Counted from the first letter of the stretch, positions 50,872-59,350 are shown. The stretch: 61,800 nt of DNA from Treponema sp. JC4 (GCF_000260795.1 NZ_AJGU01000013.1:1-61800), one strand, 5' to 3'. The notes: generated by a model not told the origin, from the letters alone. Program-made: numbers and translations.

Positions 50872-50949
50872 TCAAAAATAATAATAGAAAAAATAGCCGT
50901 CGCAACAAAGTGTGTGTTTCAGTAAGTTTTGTTTCGCCAGATTTTTCAT
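50872..50949 (-). CDS. carAB leader peptide (25 aa)
   Basis: Short frame from ATG 50949 to TGA 50872, too short for most gene finders. It starts MKNLAKQNLLK and ends DGYFFYYYF, so its last 8 codons are an almost pure U-rich RNA tract, right before the attenuator hairpin. This arrangement (leader ORF, U-tract pause region, terminator) is that of the UTP-sensitive pyrBI and pyrE attenuators of enteric bacteria. A Phe/Tyr codon sensor is the alternative but does not fit a pyrimidine/arginine gene. A weak AAGG lies 7 nt before ATG. Confidence 0.7.
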   Translation of the reverse strand: MKNLAKQNLLKHTLCCDGYFFYYYF

Positions 50950-50960
50950 ACTGAAACCTT

Positions 50961-50966
50961 ATTATA
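50961..50966 (-). promoter_or_regulatory. -10 box upstream of the carAB leader
   Basis: TATAAT on the minus strand, 11 nt before the leader ATG. A convincing -35 is not seen at 16-18 bp, so the promoter is tentative; the leader mRNA would have only about 5 nt before the start codon. Confidence 0.4.
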
Positions 50967-50995
50967 AAGGAATATTAAAACTTATTCTACCAGTT

Positions 50996-51094
50996 TGTCC
51001 AAAAAAAGCGGGTCCCAGCGACGGCGAAAAATGAGGTCTCACCCCGTCTGCGGTCCCCCCTCATTTTCCGCCTGCGTCCCACTTTTTTTGGACA
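50996..51094. repeat. 99-bp long hairpin, family C
   Basis: Ends TGTCCAAAAAAAG / CTTTTTTTGGACA, then GCGGG / CCCAC and GGCGAAAAATGAGG / CCTCATTTTCCGCC; nearly the whole element folds on itself. It lies between the divergent carAB and SDR promoters and can act as a terminator on both strands. The only copy in this window. Confidence 0.7.
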
Positions 51095-51179
51095 CTTTTG
51101 CATTGACAAGTAAAAATTACTTTACTAATTTAATTATAGAAGTATTTTATAAGAGCAAATCTTTTTTTCGAGGTACTAT

Positions 51180-51956
51180 ATGTCTAAAAATTATTTTGAT
51201 TTATCAGGTCAGGTTGCAATTGTAACCGGATGTTCTACAGGTCTTGGTGTTCAGATGGCTAAGGCTCTTGCTAATCAGGGAGCAAAAATTGTTGCTATTG
51301 CCCGCCGCAAGGAAATGATTGAAGCAGTTGCTAAAGAAATTGCAGATACTTATAAGGTAGAAACTCTTGCTCTTCAGTGTGATATTACTGATACAGAAAA
51401 AGTAAACGCCGCTGTTGATGAAGTTATGAAAAAATTCGGCCGCATTGATATCGTAATCAACAATGCCGGTACAGGTGCTGTTGCTCCTGCAGAAGACATT
51501 ACAGATGATCAGTTCAACGGCGAGCTTAACGTTGACTTGGGCGGAACTTTCAAGGTTGCCCGCGCCGTTGCTAAAAAAGCAATGATTCCTGCTAAATATG
51601 GCCGCATCATCAACATTGCTTCTATGTACGGTCTTGTTGGAAACAAAGTTGCTCCTTGTTCACCTTACCACGCCGCAAAAGGTGGTGTTGTAAACCTTAC
51701 ACGCGGCCTTGCATCTGAATGGGGAAAATACAACATCAACGTAAATGCAATCTGTCCTGGCTATTTCTACAGTCCTCTTACAAAGGAAACTCTGGATTCA
51801 GATTTCTTCCAGCAGAATGCCCAGACAATGATTCCACTTTCACGCTACGGAAACGAAGGCGAACTTGATACAGCCGCAATCTTCCTCGCAAGCCCAGCTT
51901 CAAGCTATGTAACAGGTGTAATTCTGCCGGTAGATGGCGGTTACACAAGTATGTAA
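51180..51956 (+). CDS. Short-chain dehydrogenase/reductase (gluconate 5-dehydrogenase-like)
   Basis: 258 aa classical SDR: NAD(P)-binding TGCSTGLG (residues 17-24), NNAG near 92, catalytic Ser in NIASMYG near 145 and YHAAK (Tyr162, Lys166). FDLSGQVAIVTG and LASEWGKYNINVNAICPGYF fit the gluconate 5-dehydrogenase / ketogluconate reductase branch, but substrate assignment among SDRs is uncertain. GAGG precedes ATG. A family-A palindromic repeat begins on its stop codon. Confidence 0.85.
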   Translation: MSKNYFDLSGQVAIVTGCSTGLGVQMAKALANQGAKIVAIARRKEMIEAVAKEIADTYKVETLALQCDITDTEKVNAAVDEVMKKFGRIDIVINNAGTGAVAPAEDITDDQFNGELNVDLGGTFKVARAVAKKAMIPAKYGRIINIASMYGLVGNKVAPCSPYHAAKGGVVNLTRGLASEWGKYNINVNAICPGYFYSPLTKETLDSDFFQQNAQTMIPLSRYGNEGELDTAAIFLASPASSYVTGVILPVDGGYTSM

Positions 51957-52106
51957 AATTGGCGCAAGGGAGCAGAGTAGGGGGCAAAAACACTCTGATT
52001 GTTGTGACCGCGAAAGCGGTCAATTTTATGGTTTCTTTGCAACAATCAGCGTGAAGCGCATTATTGCGCGGTTTTGCTCCCTGCTCTGTGACCGGAAGTC
52101 AATTTT
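51955..52106. repeat. Long palindromic repeat, family A copy 3
   Basis: 152 bp starting within the TAA of the SDR gene. Same order of elements as copy 1: terminal AAAATTGGC / GTCAATTTT, a CAGAGTAGGGGGC / GCTCCCTGCTCTG stem, CTGATTGTTG / CAACAATCAG, and TGACCGC-GAAA-GCGGTCA with a GNRA loop. Confidence 0.85.
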
Positions 52107-52237
52107 CATAATATTGTAACAAACACTTCTTTCGTGCTAAAATTGCATATTCTAAAGCGGGTCGTATAGGCCCGCCAAATTTTGGGGTATAACCAACAAT
52201 AAAATTTTTTAGGACGCACGCGTCCGGGAGTCTTCAA

Positions 52238-53281
52238 TTGAAAACTTTCTACAAATCACTTCTGGCTGTAACTTTTGCAGCTTCCCTTCTGTCGCTTTTT
52301 TCTTGTTCTAAGAAAAAAACTCTCTACCTTTACAACTGGACTTATTACACTCCTGATGAAGTAATTGCAAAATTCGAAGAAGAATTTAACTGCAAAGTTA
52401 AACTTGACGTTTATGCAACTTGTGATGAGATGTATGCAAAACTTAAAGCCGGTGCAAAAGGTTATGACCTTGTAATTCCTTCAAATGACTTTGTTTCTAT
52501 CATGTTGAAACAGGGAATGATTCAGGAAATTGATCAGTCAAAATTTACAAACCGCGATAAAATCAATCCGGTTGTTACAGAAAAACTTACTTTTGACCCT
52601 GATATGAAATACTGTGTACCTTACGCTTTCTCTGCAACTGGTGTAATGGTAAATAAAAATAAAGTAACCGGTGATTATCCACGCGATTACAGCATTTTCG
52701 AAGATCCACGCTTTGCAGGCCACGCAACTATGATGGATGAAATGCGCGAAGTTCTTGGCTGCGCTCTTGTTCACCTTGGTTACGATTTGAACAGTCTTAA
52801 CGATGCAGAACTTGCAGAAGCTGAAGCACTTGTAAAAAACAAGTGGAGTCCAAACCTTGTAAAATTTGATGCAGAAGGTTTTGGTAAATCTTTTGCCAGC
52901 GGAGACTTCTGGCTTTGTCAGGGATATCCTGAAATTGTTTACGGTGAAGTAGACGAAAGCCTTTGGGAAGATACAATTGAATTCTTTATTCCGCCGGAGG
53001 GTGGTCCTGCAACAATGGACTGTATGGTAGTTCTTAAGGATGCACCAAATCCAGAGCTTGCAAATGAGTTCATCAACTTTATTCATCGCCCTGAAATGTA
53101 TGCTATCTTCATTGATACCTTCCGCTATCCATGTATTGTAAACACAGAAGCTTTACAGTACACAACAAAGCCTTCTATGTATCCACCAGAGCAGGCAAAT
53201 ACCTGTACTCTTAAAGAAGATTTAGGTGACAGCGTAGAAAAATTCTACAACATCTGGCAGCGAATCCGCTTTGCTGACTAA
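52238..53281 (+). CDS. potD: Spermidine/putrescine-binding lipoprotein (PotD-like)
   Basis: 347 aa with a TTG start (GGGAG upstream), a lipoprotein signal with lipobox SLFSC (Cys near residue 23), then a PotD-type solute-binding fold: LYLYNWTYYTPDEV, YDLVIPSNDFV, and PEGG near 250. Polyamine ligands fit the family; the acidic and aromatic pocket residues are consistent but not diagnostic. The permease and ATPase genes are not adjacent. Ends in a strong terminator. Confidence 0.85.
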   Translation: MKTFYKSLLAVTFAASLLSLFSCSKKKTLYLYNWTYYTPDEVIAKFEEEFNCKVKLDVYATCDEMYAKLKAGAKGYDLVIPSNDFVSIMLKQGMIQEIDQSKFTNRDKINPVVTEKLTFDPDMKYCVPYAFSATGVMVNKNKVTGDYPRDYSIFEDPRFAGHATMMDEMREVLGCALVHLGYDLNSLNDAELAEAEALVKNKWSPNLVKFDAEGFGKSFASGDFWLCQGYPEIVYGEVDESLWEDTIEFFIPPEGGPATMDCMVVLKDAPNPELANEFINFIHRPEMYAIFIDTFRYPCIVNTEALQYTTKPSMYPPEQANTCTLKEDLGDSVEKFYNIWQRIRFAD

Positions 53282-53299
53282 GGAAATCTGACCAACAAT

Positions 53300-53332
53300 A
53301 AAGGCTGTCCTTTTGGACAGCCTTATTTTTTA
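53300..53332 (+). terminator. Terminator after potD
   Basis: AAGGCTGTCC-TTTT-GGACAGCCTT then ATTTTTT; its T-tract overlaps the end of the convergent antiporter gene. Confidence 0.9.
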
Positions 53333-54307
53333 TCTTACAATTGCAAATGTCGTTGCCCCAATATAACAGGCTAGCATTATTATTCCTTCCAGCCGCTTAA
53401 TCGAACGGCCTGTAATAGAAAAGAAAAGCGTCATACAGCTTACAAAAATCAAAATCGCCATATCATAAATAGAAGCTGCGTTTACTGTAATAGGGTGAAT
53501 GCTTGTAGAAACTCCCAGAATAAAAAGAAGATTAAAAAGGTTCGAACCGACAACGTTTCCAACGGCAAGAGAAGTTTCTCCTTTTCTTGCAGCAACTATT
53601 GAAGTTACAAGCTCCGGAAGCGACGTGCCGAGAGCAACTACCGTAAGACCAATCAGGGTTTCAGTCATACCAAAAAATCTTGCAATATTCTGGGCAGAGT
53701 AAACAACTGCTTTTCCGCCGGCAATAATCAAAATCACACCAATCAGAATAAAAAGAAGAGCCTTCCAGAGGGGGATGTCAGAAATTTCTTCTTCTTCCAC
53801 AGGATGTCTGATGGCATCAAAAATCAAAAAGAGGATATAGCCGATAAAAATCACAAGAAGGATTATGCCGGTTACGCGGGAAACAAGCCCTGCGTTATCT
53901 GCCATTCCCAGGGTAAAAAAAGAACCGCCCGAAATAGTCTGCCAGCCAACAGCCAGCAGCAGCCCCAGAGTTACAATAATTGAAAGAGGAAAATCGCGGC
54001 GAATGATAACTTCGTCTACCGGAACAGAGTGAATAACGGCACAGACACCCAGTACAACAAGAAGATTAAAAATGTTGGAACCAATTACATTACTTAGGGC
54101 AATTTCGTTTGCACCCGCCAGAGCCGCAGTGGTACTTACTGCAAGTTCAGGAAGCGAAGTTCCAAGTGCCACAACCGTAAGACCGATAATTACACCCGGC
54201 ACTTTGAAAATTTTAGCCAGTGCAGAACTGCCGTCTACAAAAATATCAGCACCCTTTACAAGCGCTACAAAACCTAAGACCAGAATTACAAAATCTAAAA
54301 ATATCAT
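53330..54307 (-). CDS. Calcium/sodium antiporter (CaCA family, YrbG-like)
   Basis: 325 aa, about ten membrane helices in two inverted repeats. Each has the alpha motif: TVVALGTSLPELAVS (about 44) with SNVIGSNIFNLL (about 78), and TVVALGTSLPELVTS (about 222) with GNVVGSNLFNLL (about 252). The acidic residues bind cations exchanged across the inner membrane. Normal length. Divergent from the gene at 54366 with only 58 bp between starts. Confidence 0.93.
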   Translation of the reverse strand: MIFLDFVILVLGFVALVKGADIFVDGSSALAKIFKVPGVIIGLTVVALGTSLPELAVSTTAALAGANEIALSNVIGSNIFNLLVVLGVCAVIHSVPVDEVIIRRDFPLSIIVTLGLLLAVGWQTISGGSFFTLGMADNAGLVSRVTGIILLVIFIGYILFLIFDAIRHPVEEEEISDIPLWKALLFILIGVILIIAGGKAVVYSAQNIARFFGMTETLIGLTVVALGTSLPELVTSIVAARKGETSLAVGNVVGSNLFNLLFILGVSTSIHPITVNAASIYDMAILIFVSCMTLFFSITGRSIKRLEGIIMLACYIGATTFAIVR

Positions 54308-54353
54308 TATTTTAAAATATATAATGAGATATGGAATGTCAATTAAAATGATG

Positions 54354-54359
54354 TATAAT
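54354..54359 (+). promoter_or_regulatory. -10 box placed for a leaderless start
   Basis: TATAAT exactly 6 nt before ATG 54366. No Shine-Dalgarno is present between them. Confidence 0.55.
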
Positions 54360-54365
54360 AGAGTT

Positions 54366-55640
54366 ATGAGTAAAAAGTCAAAGAAATCAAAGAAGAAGAC
54401 ACCTAAAGCAATTATGTTTTTTAAGAATTGCGGGGCTTTTATCTGGAGTAAAAAAATAATTTTTGGCTCAGGGCTTCTGGCAGCCTGTGTAATCGCTGTG
54501 ATAGTTTCCCTTTGCCTGCGTCGTGCTAATTCTGCAGCCCAGCAGAACGTAAATGTTGCTTTCTATAATATTCCGGAAAAGCAGGCCAAGGTGCTTGAAG
54601 ACAACATCAAAAAAGTTGAACTTGGAAAGGTAACCTTTAAGAATGTTACCCTTGATGATTTGAATAAGGATAAGGCAGATAAGACTTACGACCTTTTATT
54701 TACCTACGAAGGTCTTGCTTCAGAAGCTATAAAGGCAAAAGCTGCCAATATTTCTTCAAAACTTTTTAATTACCTTCCAACTTCTCTGCGTCGTCAGAAC
54801 GAGCCGAATGACCGAAAGTCTATTCCCCTTGTGCTGGACCATTTTGAATTTTCTTACAGCAAACCGGTTGAAGCAAAAATCGGGATGGAAAATCCTCAGA
54901 ATTTTGACGAAATGCTGACCTTCCTTGAAAAGGCAAAGAAATACACCTTTACTCCGTTTTTTACCAACGGTGGAGATGATGAAATTCTTTTAGGATTGAT
55001 TTCTGCAATTATTGAAGCAAAGGGCGGTTATAATGCCTACAGCACTTTTGTCGAAGCCGCTAAAAAAAATCCTTCTGCCGAAAAACTTTTGACTCTTAAT
55101 CTTGGAAACGAGCTTACTTTACAGTCTGTGCTTGATTTGTTCAGAAGCTGGCAGGAAAGCGGCATAGTTCATCCTAACTGGTTTCACGCAAAATACCGCG
55201 ATATTCTTGCCTTTGTAGAAGACGGACAGGTTGCCCTTCTTTTTACAAAGCTTTCTGTTCACAGAACTATTCCATATAAGTTGATTCGTGATTTTTCTAC
55301 AGAAAGAGCGCCTGTTCTTTCTGGGCAGACAGATCATGCCCTTATTGCACCTGCTCTTTGCACAGTAAAACTTTCTAAAAAGTCAGTAAATGATAAGGTG
55401 ATTCAAAAGCTTTTGACTGAAGAAACTCAGACAGCCCTTTCTATGGGAACTCAGCTGGCGCCGGTTGCCCTCCGCGGTGAAAGCTTTGACGTTCAGGCTG
55501 ATGATGTACGCTTTTTTGCCGCAAGCTGCCGTTATGGTGCCCGCACAGATCTGCTTTCTGCAGCTTTTATGCCGGATTCAGAAGCAGCAAAAAAACTCTG
55601 TCAGGAAATCCGCCGTTACCTGACAACAGGAAGAATTTAA
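54366..55640 (+). CDS. Membrane-anchored solute-binding-like protein
   Basis: 424 aa from ATG 54366; longer frame upstream overlaps the antiporter gene and is rejected. A Lys/Ser-rich cytoplasmic start, one membrane anchor (about 32-54), then an extracytoplasmic domain that reads like an ABC solute-binding fold: DLLFTYEGLASEAIK near 105, HFEFSYSKPVEAKIG near 152, and later GQVALLFTK and ALSMGTQLAPVALRG. No lipobox. The substrate is unknown and no transporter genes are adjacent. Overlaps the convergent mgtC-like gene by 4 bp. Confidence 0.72.
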   Translation: MSKKSKKSKKKTPKAIMFFKNCGAFIWSKKIIFGSGLLAACVIAVIVSLCLRRANSAAQQNVNVAFYNIPEKQAKVLEDNIKKVELGKVTFKNVTLDDLNKDKADKTYDLLFTYEGLASEAIKAKAANISSKLFNYLPTSLRRQNEPNDRKSIPLVLDHFEFSYSKPVEAKIGMENPQNFDEMLTFLEKAKKYTFTPFFTNGGDDEILLGLISAIIEAKGGYNAYSTFVEAAKKNPSAEKLLTLNLGNELTLQSVLDLFRSWQESGIVHPNWFHAKYRDILAFVEDGQVALLFTKLSVHRTIPYKLIRDFSTERAPVLSGQTDHALIAPALCTVKLSKKSVNDKVIQKLLTEETQTALSMGTQLAPVALRGESFDVQADDVRFFAASCRYGARTDLLSAAFMPDSEAAKKLCQEIRRYLTTGRI

Positions 55641-56344
55641 TCTATATCGCCCTGGGTGATGCTGAAGGCCCGGACATTTTTGATTTGACGGATTTTCTGA
55701 GAAAAATCTGAAAAATCAAATTTGTTGGGCTTATAAACCTTGTAGGCGATAGTAACTGTTTTATTTTCAATATCATAATTGAAGTTTTTATCTGCCAGCT
55801 TTAATTTGCATCTTTTAAAGATAACTTCAATTTCGCTTTCATCCACCTGGTCATCAGAAAAATCAATTTTTACAAGTTTTGCAGTTTCCGGCGGGAATAA
55901 AACATATTCCAGTCTTTCAACTATCGTCATAACGATAAGGCAGAGGGCAAGAGTTATTAAAACCGGAATGTAAAGTCCGTCGGAACAGGCAAGTCCAAGG
56001 GCAGAAGCCATAAAAATAATTGCCGCGGTAGTGAGTCCGTGAATATTAAAGCCCTGTCGGAAAATAACACCGGCGCCCAAAAATCCGATTCCGCTTACAA
56101 CTCCGGCTGCAATTCTGGTGGTATCTCCAGTCAAAATATTTTGTTTTGCCATTGTGATGGACGTAATGCCAAAAAGGCAGGAAGAAAGGCTGAGAAAAAC
56201 CAGAGTTCTGATTCCCACCGGATGCTTTTTGATTTTTCGTTCCAGTCCAAGACAGAAACCGCAGAATACGCTCAAAAAGGCGCGCATAAGAAAAATCAAA
56301 ATTGTGCTGTTGAATAAGCTGTCCTGTAAATGGAAATCAATCAT
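55637..56344 (-). CDS. MgtC/SapB-family membrane protein
   Basis: 235 aa. N-terminal four- to five-helix MgtC domain with the hallmark GLERK (about residue 34), GIRT, and GVVSGIGFLGAGVIFR (about 82), followed by a soluble ACT-like C-terminal domain (about 150-235). MgtC-type proteins affect magnesium or phosphate balance and ATP-synthase activity in other bacteria; the role here is inferred from family only. AAGAGG precedes ATG. Confidence 0.92.
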   Translation of the reverse strand: MIDFHLQDSLFNSTILIFLMRAFLSVFCGFCLGLERKIKKHPVGIRTLVFLSLSSCLFGITSITMAKQNILTGDTTRIAAGVVSGIGFLGAGVIFRQGFNIHGLTTAAIIFMASALGLACSDGLYIPVLITLALCLIVMTIVERLEYVLFPPETAKLVKIDFSDDQVDESEIEVIFKRCKLKLADKNFNYDIENKTVTIAYKVYKPNKFDFSDFSQKIRQIKNVRAFSITQGDID

Positions 56345-56360
56345 AAGTTATTTTTGCCTC

Positions 56361-57044
56361 TTATTTGAAAAATGGAAATCCTGATCCAACTTTTCCGCCG
56401 GCCTTAATCCATGCAGCCGCCTGTTTTACGCTCTGTTTCTTTTCAGCAATTTCACTCAAAGCCTTTGCAGCCCACTCTCCCAGCGCCTGCTCTTCTGCCA
56501 CTGCTTCAGTAGCCCCGCTGCTTTTTGCAAGGAAAACCCGCAGGTAATCGCGTTCGCCTACATTCTGGGCAAAGTTTTCTGCCAGCTGACAGAAAGCTGC
56601 TTCTGCAATCTTAACGATTCCGCTTGTCTGCTCAGGTTTAAGATTTTTTACTATAAAGCCTGTGCAAAGTTTGTTGCGTTTCTGCTCTGCCCGTCTTAAA
56701 AGTTCAGCAGTTATATATAGAAAGGAAGTTGTCATTGTATCGATGGCAGTAGAAATTTCATCCGTACTGTTATCCAGAAATCGGGTTGAAAGATAGTCTG
56801 CATCGAAATAAAAAATAACGTTTTCTATTGTTTCAAGCTTAGTTTCAGCCTTAATTAAAAGCGAATGAGCCGAAATTGCCGACGATTTGTTCCAGGAAGC
56901 GGTGTAAATCCTGTCGTTATAGTCGCTGCTGTCTGTATTTGAATCTGATTCAGCGCAAAAAACTTCGCTTTCACTTCCCGCAAGGCCTTTTGCAAAATCA
57001 TATCCTTCGGGAATATCTTTTCCAATTAATAAAAACTTAGCCAT
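56361..57044 (-). CDS. Hypothetical Rossmann-like protein
   Basis: 227 aa, soluble. The start MAKFLLIGKDIPEGYDFAKGL and a following VIFYFDADYLS stretch give a beta-alpha-beta look similar to short-chain dehydrogenases, but no Gly-rich loop or YxxxK is evident, so it may be a non-catalytic relative. A TGTATAAT extended -10 lies 7 nt before ATG, suggesting a leaderless or near-leaderless mRNA, and only 58 bp separate it from the divergent symporter gene. Confidence 0.6.
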   Translation of the reverse strand: MAKFLLIGKDIPEGYDFAKGLAGSESEVFCAESDSNTDSSDYNDRIYTASWNKSSAISAHSLLIKAETKLETIENVIFYFDADYLSTRFLDNSTDEISTAIDTMTTSFLYITAELLRRAEQKRNKLCTGFIVKNLKPEQTSGIVKIAEAAFCQLAENFAQNVGERDYLRVFLAKSSGATEAVAEEQALGEWAAKALSEIAEKKQSVKQAAAWIKAGGKVGSGFPFFK

Positions 57045-57090
57045 AGCCTAGATTATACATCACAAATTGCGGACTTTCTAGTTTATGTGT

Positions 57091-57096
57091 TATAAT
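57091..57096 (+). promoter_or_regulatory. Extended -10 box, leaderless layout
   Basis: TGTGTTATAAT with TATAAT exactly 6 nt before ATG 57103; TTGCGG 18 bp further up is a weak -35. Confidence 0.6.
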
Positions 57097-57102
57097 CTGA
57101 CT

Positions 57103-58338
57103 ATGAAACTTTGGATAAAATACTTACTTGCAATTTTACTTGGCATTCTTGCAGCCATCCTTCTTCCGGTTAATAATCCCGTTTTTTCTTCATTCATTAA
57201 TTTTGTAACTGAATTATTCGTGCGATTTGGCCGCTATCTTGTAGTGCCTCTTGTTTTTTCTACAGCAATCGTTTCAGTAAACAAGCTGCGCTCTTCAAAG
57301 CTCTTTTTTAAGACTGCCCGCTGGACTGCAATCGTAATCCTCTGTTCAACCTTCATCATGACAATTGTGGGTATGCTTTCAATTCTGATTGTAAAGCTTC
57401 CTCGAATTCCTATCACAGTAGATACAAGCACAGATTTCTTTAAGCTGGATATTGCAAGCCTGATTTTGTCCCTCTTCCCGACTTCAGCTTTTGCTGCCCT
57501 CACAGAAGGTTCCTTCCTTCTGGTAAGCTTTATTTTTGCCGTGCTGATAGGATTTGAAAGCGCTACAGCCGTAGATACTCCGTTATTTAAACCCGTTTAT
57601 CAGCTTTTCGACTCACTTTCTAAACTTTTCTATAATATAGCTCAGTTCATCACAGAAATCATGGCCTTTATGATGGTGATGATTATGACAAAGTGGTTTG
57701 TTGAATTCCGTACAATCATCTTCTCGGGAATTTACACACCAATGCTGATTATGTTTATAGTAGACTTTGTGATTGTGGCAGGAATTATCTATCCGGTGAT
57801 TATCCGCTATATCTGTCACGACCCATATCCTTACCGCGTTCTGTATGCTTCAATTGCGCCGGCTTTGCTTTCTTTCATTGGTGGTGATGCAAACCTTTCA
57901 CTTCCTCTTACAATCCGCCACGGAAAAGAAAGTCTTGGAATCCGCCGCCGTACTTCGGGCTTTACCTTCCCGATTTTTTCGATTTTCTCACGCGGCGGTT
58001 CGGCTCTGGTAAGTGTAATCAGCTTTATCGTAATCTGGCGTTCATATTCCAGCCTGAATATTCCTCTTGGTGATATTCTCTGGATTTTCGGATTTTCTTT
58101 TGTATTCTCATTCCTGCTTGGCGGACTTCCTTCGGGCTGCGCCTTTGTTCTTGTTACAATCTTGTGCCAGAATTATGCCCGCGGTTTTGAAACAAGCTTC
58201 CTTTTGCTCAAGCCGGCTGCCCTTATAATCTGTTCATTCTCTATGCTTTTTGATACTGTTACTGCTATGTACGGAAGCTATCTGATTGCCGTAAAGAATA
58301 AAACAATTGAGCATCATAAGGCTCAGCATTTTATTTAA
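57103..58338 (+). CDS. Dicarboxylate/amino acid:cation symporter (DAACS family)
   Basis: 411 aa from ATG 57103, about eight to nine membrane helices. It resembles GltP/DctA-type sodium or proton symporters: GRYLVVPLVFSTAI near residue 44, re-entrant loop-like SFIGGDANLSLPLTIRHGKE near 251, and LGGLPSGCAFVLV near 342. The classic Ser-rich SSSATTLP is replaced by GGDANLSLP, so the substrate may differ from glutamate. Located in the inner membrane. Divergent from 56361-57044. Confidence 0.88.
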   Translation: MKLWIKYLLAILLGILAAILLPVNNPVFSSFINFVTELFVRFGRYLVVPLVFSTAIVSVNKLRSSKLFFKTARWTAIVILCSTFIMTIVGMLSILIVKLPRIPITVDTSTDFFKLDIASLILSLFPTSAFAALTEGSFLLVSFIFAVLIGFESATAVDTPLFKPVYQLFDSLSKLFYNIAQFITEIMAFMMVMIMTKWFVEFRTIIFSGIYTPMLIMFIVDFVIVAGIIYPVIIRYICHDPYPYRVLYASIAPALLSFIGGDANLSLPLTIRHGKESLGIRRRTSGFTFPIFSIFSRGGSALVSVISFIVIWRSYSSLNIPLGDILWIFGFSFVFSFLLGGLPSGCAFVLVTILCQNYARGFETSFLLLKPAALIICSFSMLFDTVTAMYGSYLIAVKNKTIEHHKAQHFI

Positions 58339-58377
58339 TTTGCTTCGGAAAATTCTTGTGGTTTTGCAATTTCGTGT

Positions 58378-58383
58378 TATAAT
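58378..58383 (+). promoter_or_regulatory. -10 box of the PilZ-like gene
   Basis: CGTGTTATAAT, the same extended -10 sequence as at 57091 and near 17629, 21 nt before the TTG start, with AGGAG between them. Confidence 0.5.
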
Positions 58384-58404
58384 TTAATGACATAGGAGAA
58401 GATT

Positions 58405-59301
58405 TTGGGCATTTCAATCAAAGAAATCGTAGCAGGCCGCAAGACATTTTTCATTACACCAGATACCTCGCTTATCCCGGAAGTTTTTCTGGAAGATTAT
58501 TTTGCCCTAGGTTATGAGTGCTATTTTATTGAGTATGACAAACGAATCAGTCTGAAAAAGAAAATAGACATTCTGATTTCGATTTTCCACGACGTAATTA
58601 TCTTCTTTAATATCGATTATAACATCCCTGATGTAGAATGGCCTCTTTTCATTAAACGAATTACCGAACAGTACAGAAATCAGGCTTGTATTGGTGTTCT
58701 TTACACAAAACGCCAGTCAAAAGATGAAAAAACAAAGCTTGAATATAAATATCTCTATGAAATCGGACTTGCCTGTGGTTGTATTCAGCTTGAATATCAG
58801 AAAAAATCTAACTTCGGTATTATCGAAAAGATTTTGTATGCAAATCAGGCTCAGGGACGCCGTAAGAACATTCGCGCTCTCTGTACTAAGGCCTGTACTT
58901 TCTCCTGCACTGTAAACAATCAGACTCACAACGGTGTTTTGCAGGATATAAGTCTTTCACATTTCTCTTTTGTATTCCCGGAAGGACGTCTTTCTGTTCA
59001 GATGTACGAAAAGATTTCTGACTTCCACTTTAATATCCGCGGCTTTATGTTCCGTTCTGATGCAGTTTTGATTATGCAGCGTCCCGTAAACGGTGAAGAG
59101 CTTTATGTATTCGCATTTGTTTCTTCTACCGGCGCAAACGGTCTTGATCAGCGTATCAAGCAGCTTTTGGTTCCTAATATCTATCAGCTTATGAACGCAA
59201 ACTGCAAAAACCTTCTCAACCAGATTTACAACAAGTTCAGCATTGAAGGTCTGGATGCAGAAGTTGAAGAATTGAACGACATCGAAGAAGACCGAATTTA
59301 G
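58405..59301 (+). CDS. PilZ-like domain protein
   Basis: 298 aa with a TTG start supported by AGGAG 6 nt upstream. Residues about 1-140 are an unrecognised alpha/beta domain. Residues about 150-250 look like PilZ: RRKNIR gives the RxxxR half of the c-di-GMP site (about 151), while the second half reads DISLSH instead of (D/N)xSxxG. Binding of c-di-GMP is therefore plausible but weakened. PilZ proteins affect motility and envelope functions in treponemes. It ends 49 nt before tex. Confidence 0.65.
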   Translation: MGISIKEIVAGRKTFFITPDTSLIPEVFLEDYFALGYECYFIEYDKRISLKKKIDILISIFHDVIIFFNIDYNIPDVEWPLFIKRITEQYRNQACIGVLYTKRQSKDEKTKLEYKYLYEIGLACGCIQLEYQKKSNFGIIEKILYANQAQGRRKNIRALCTKACTFSCTVNNQTHNGVLQDISLSHFSFVFPEGRLSVQMYEKISDFHFNIRGFMFRSDAVLIMQRPVNGEELYVFAFVSSTGANGLDQRIKQLLVPNIYQLMNANCKNLLNQIYNKFSIEGLDAEVEELNDIEEDRI

Positions 59302-59350
59302 TTCTTTTCATATTCCTCAAAAATCAAAATTCCACTAAAATTGCTCTACT

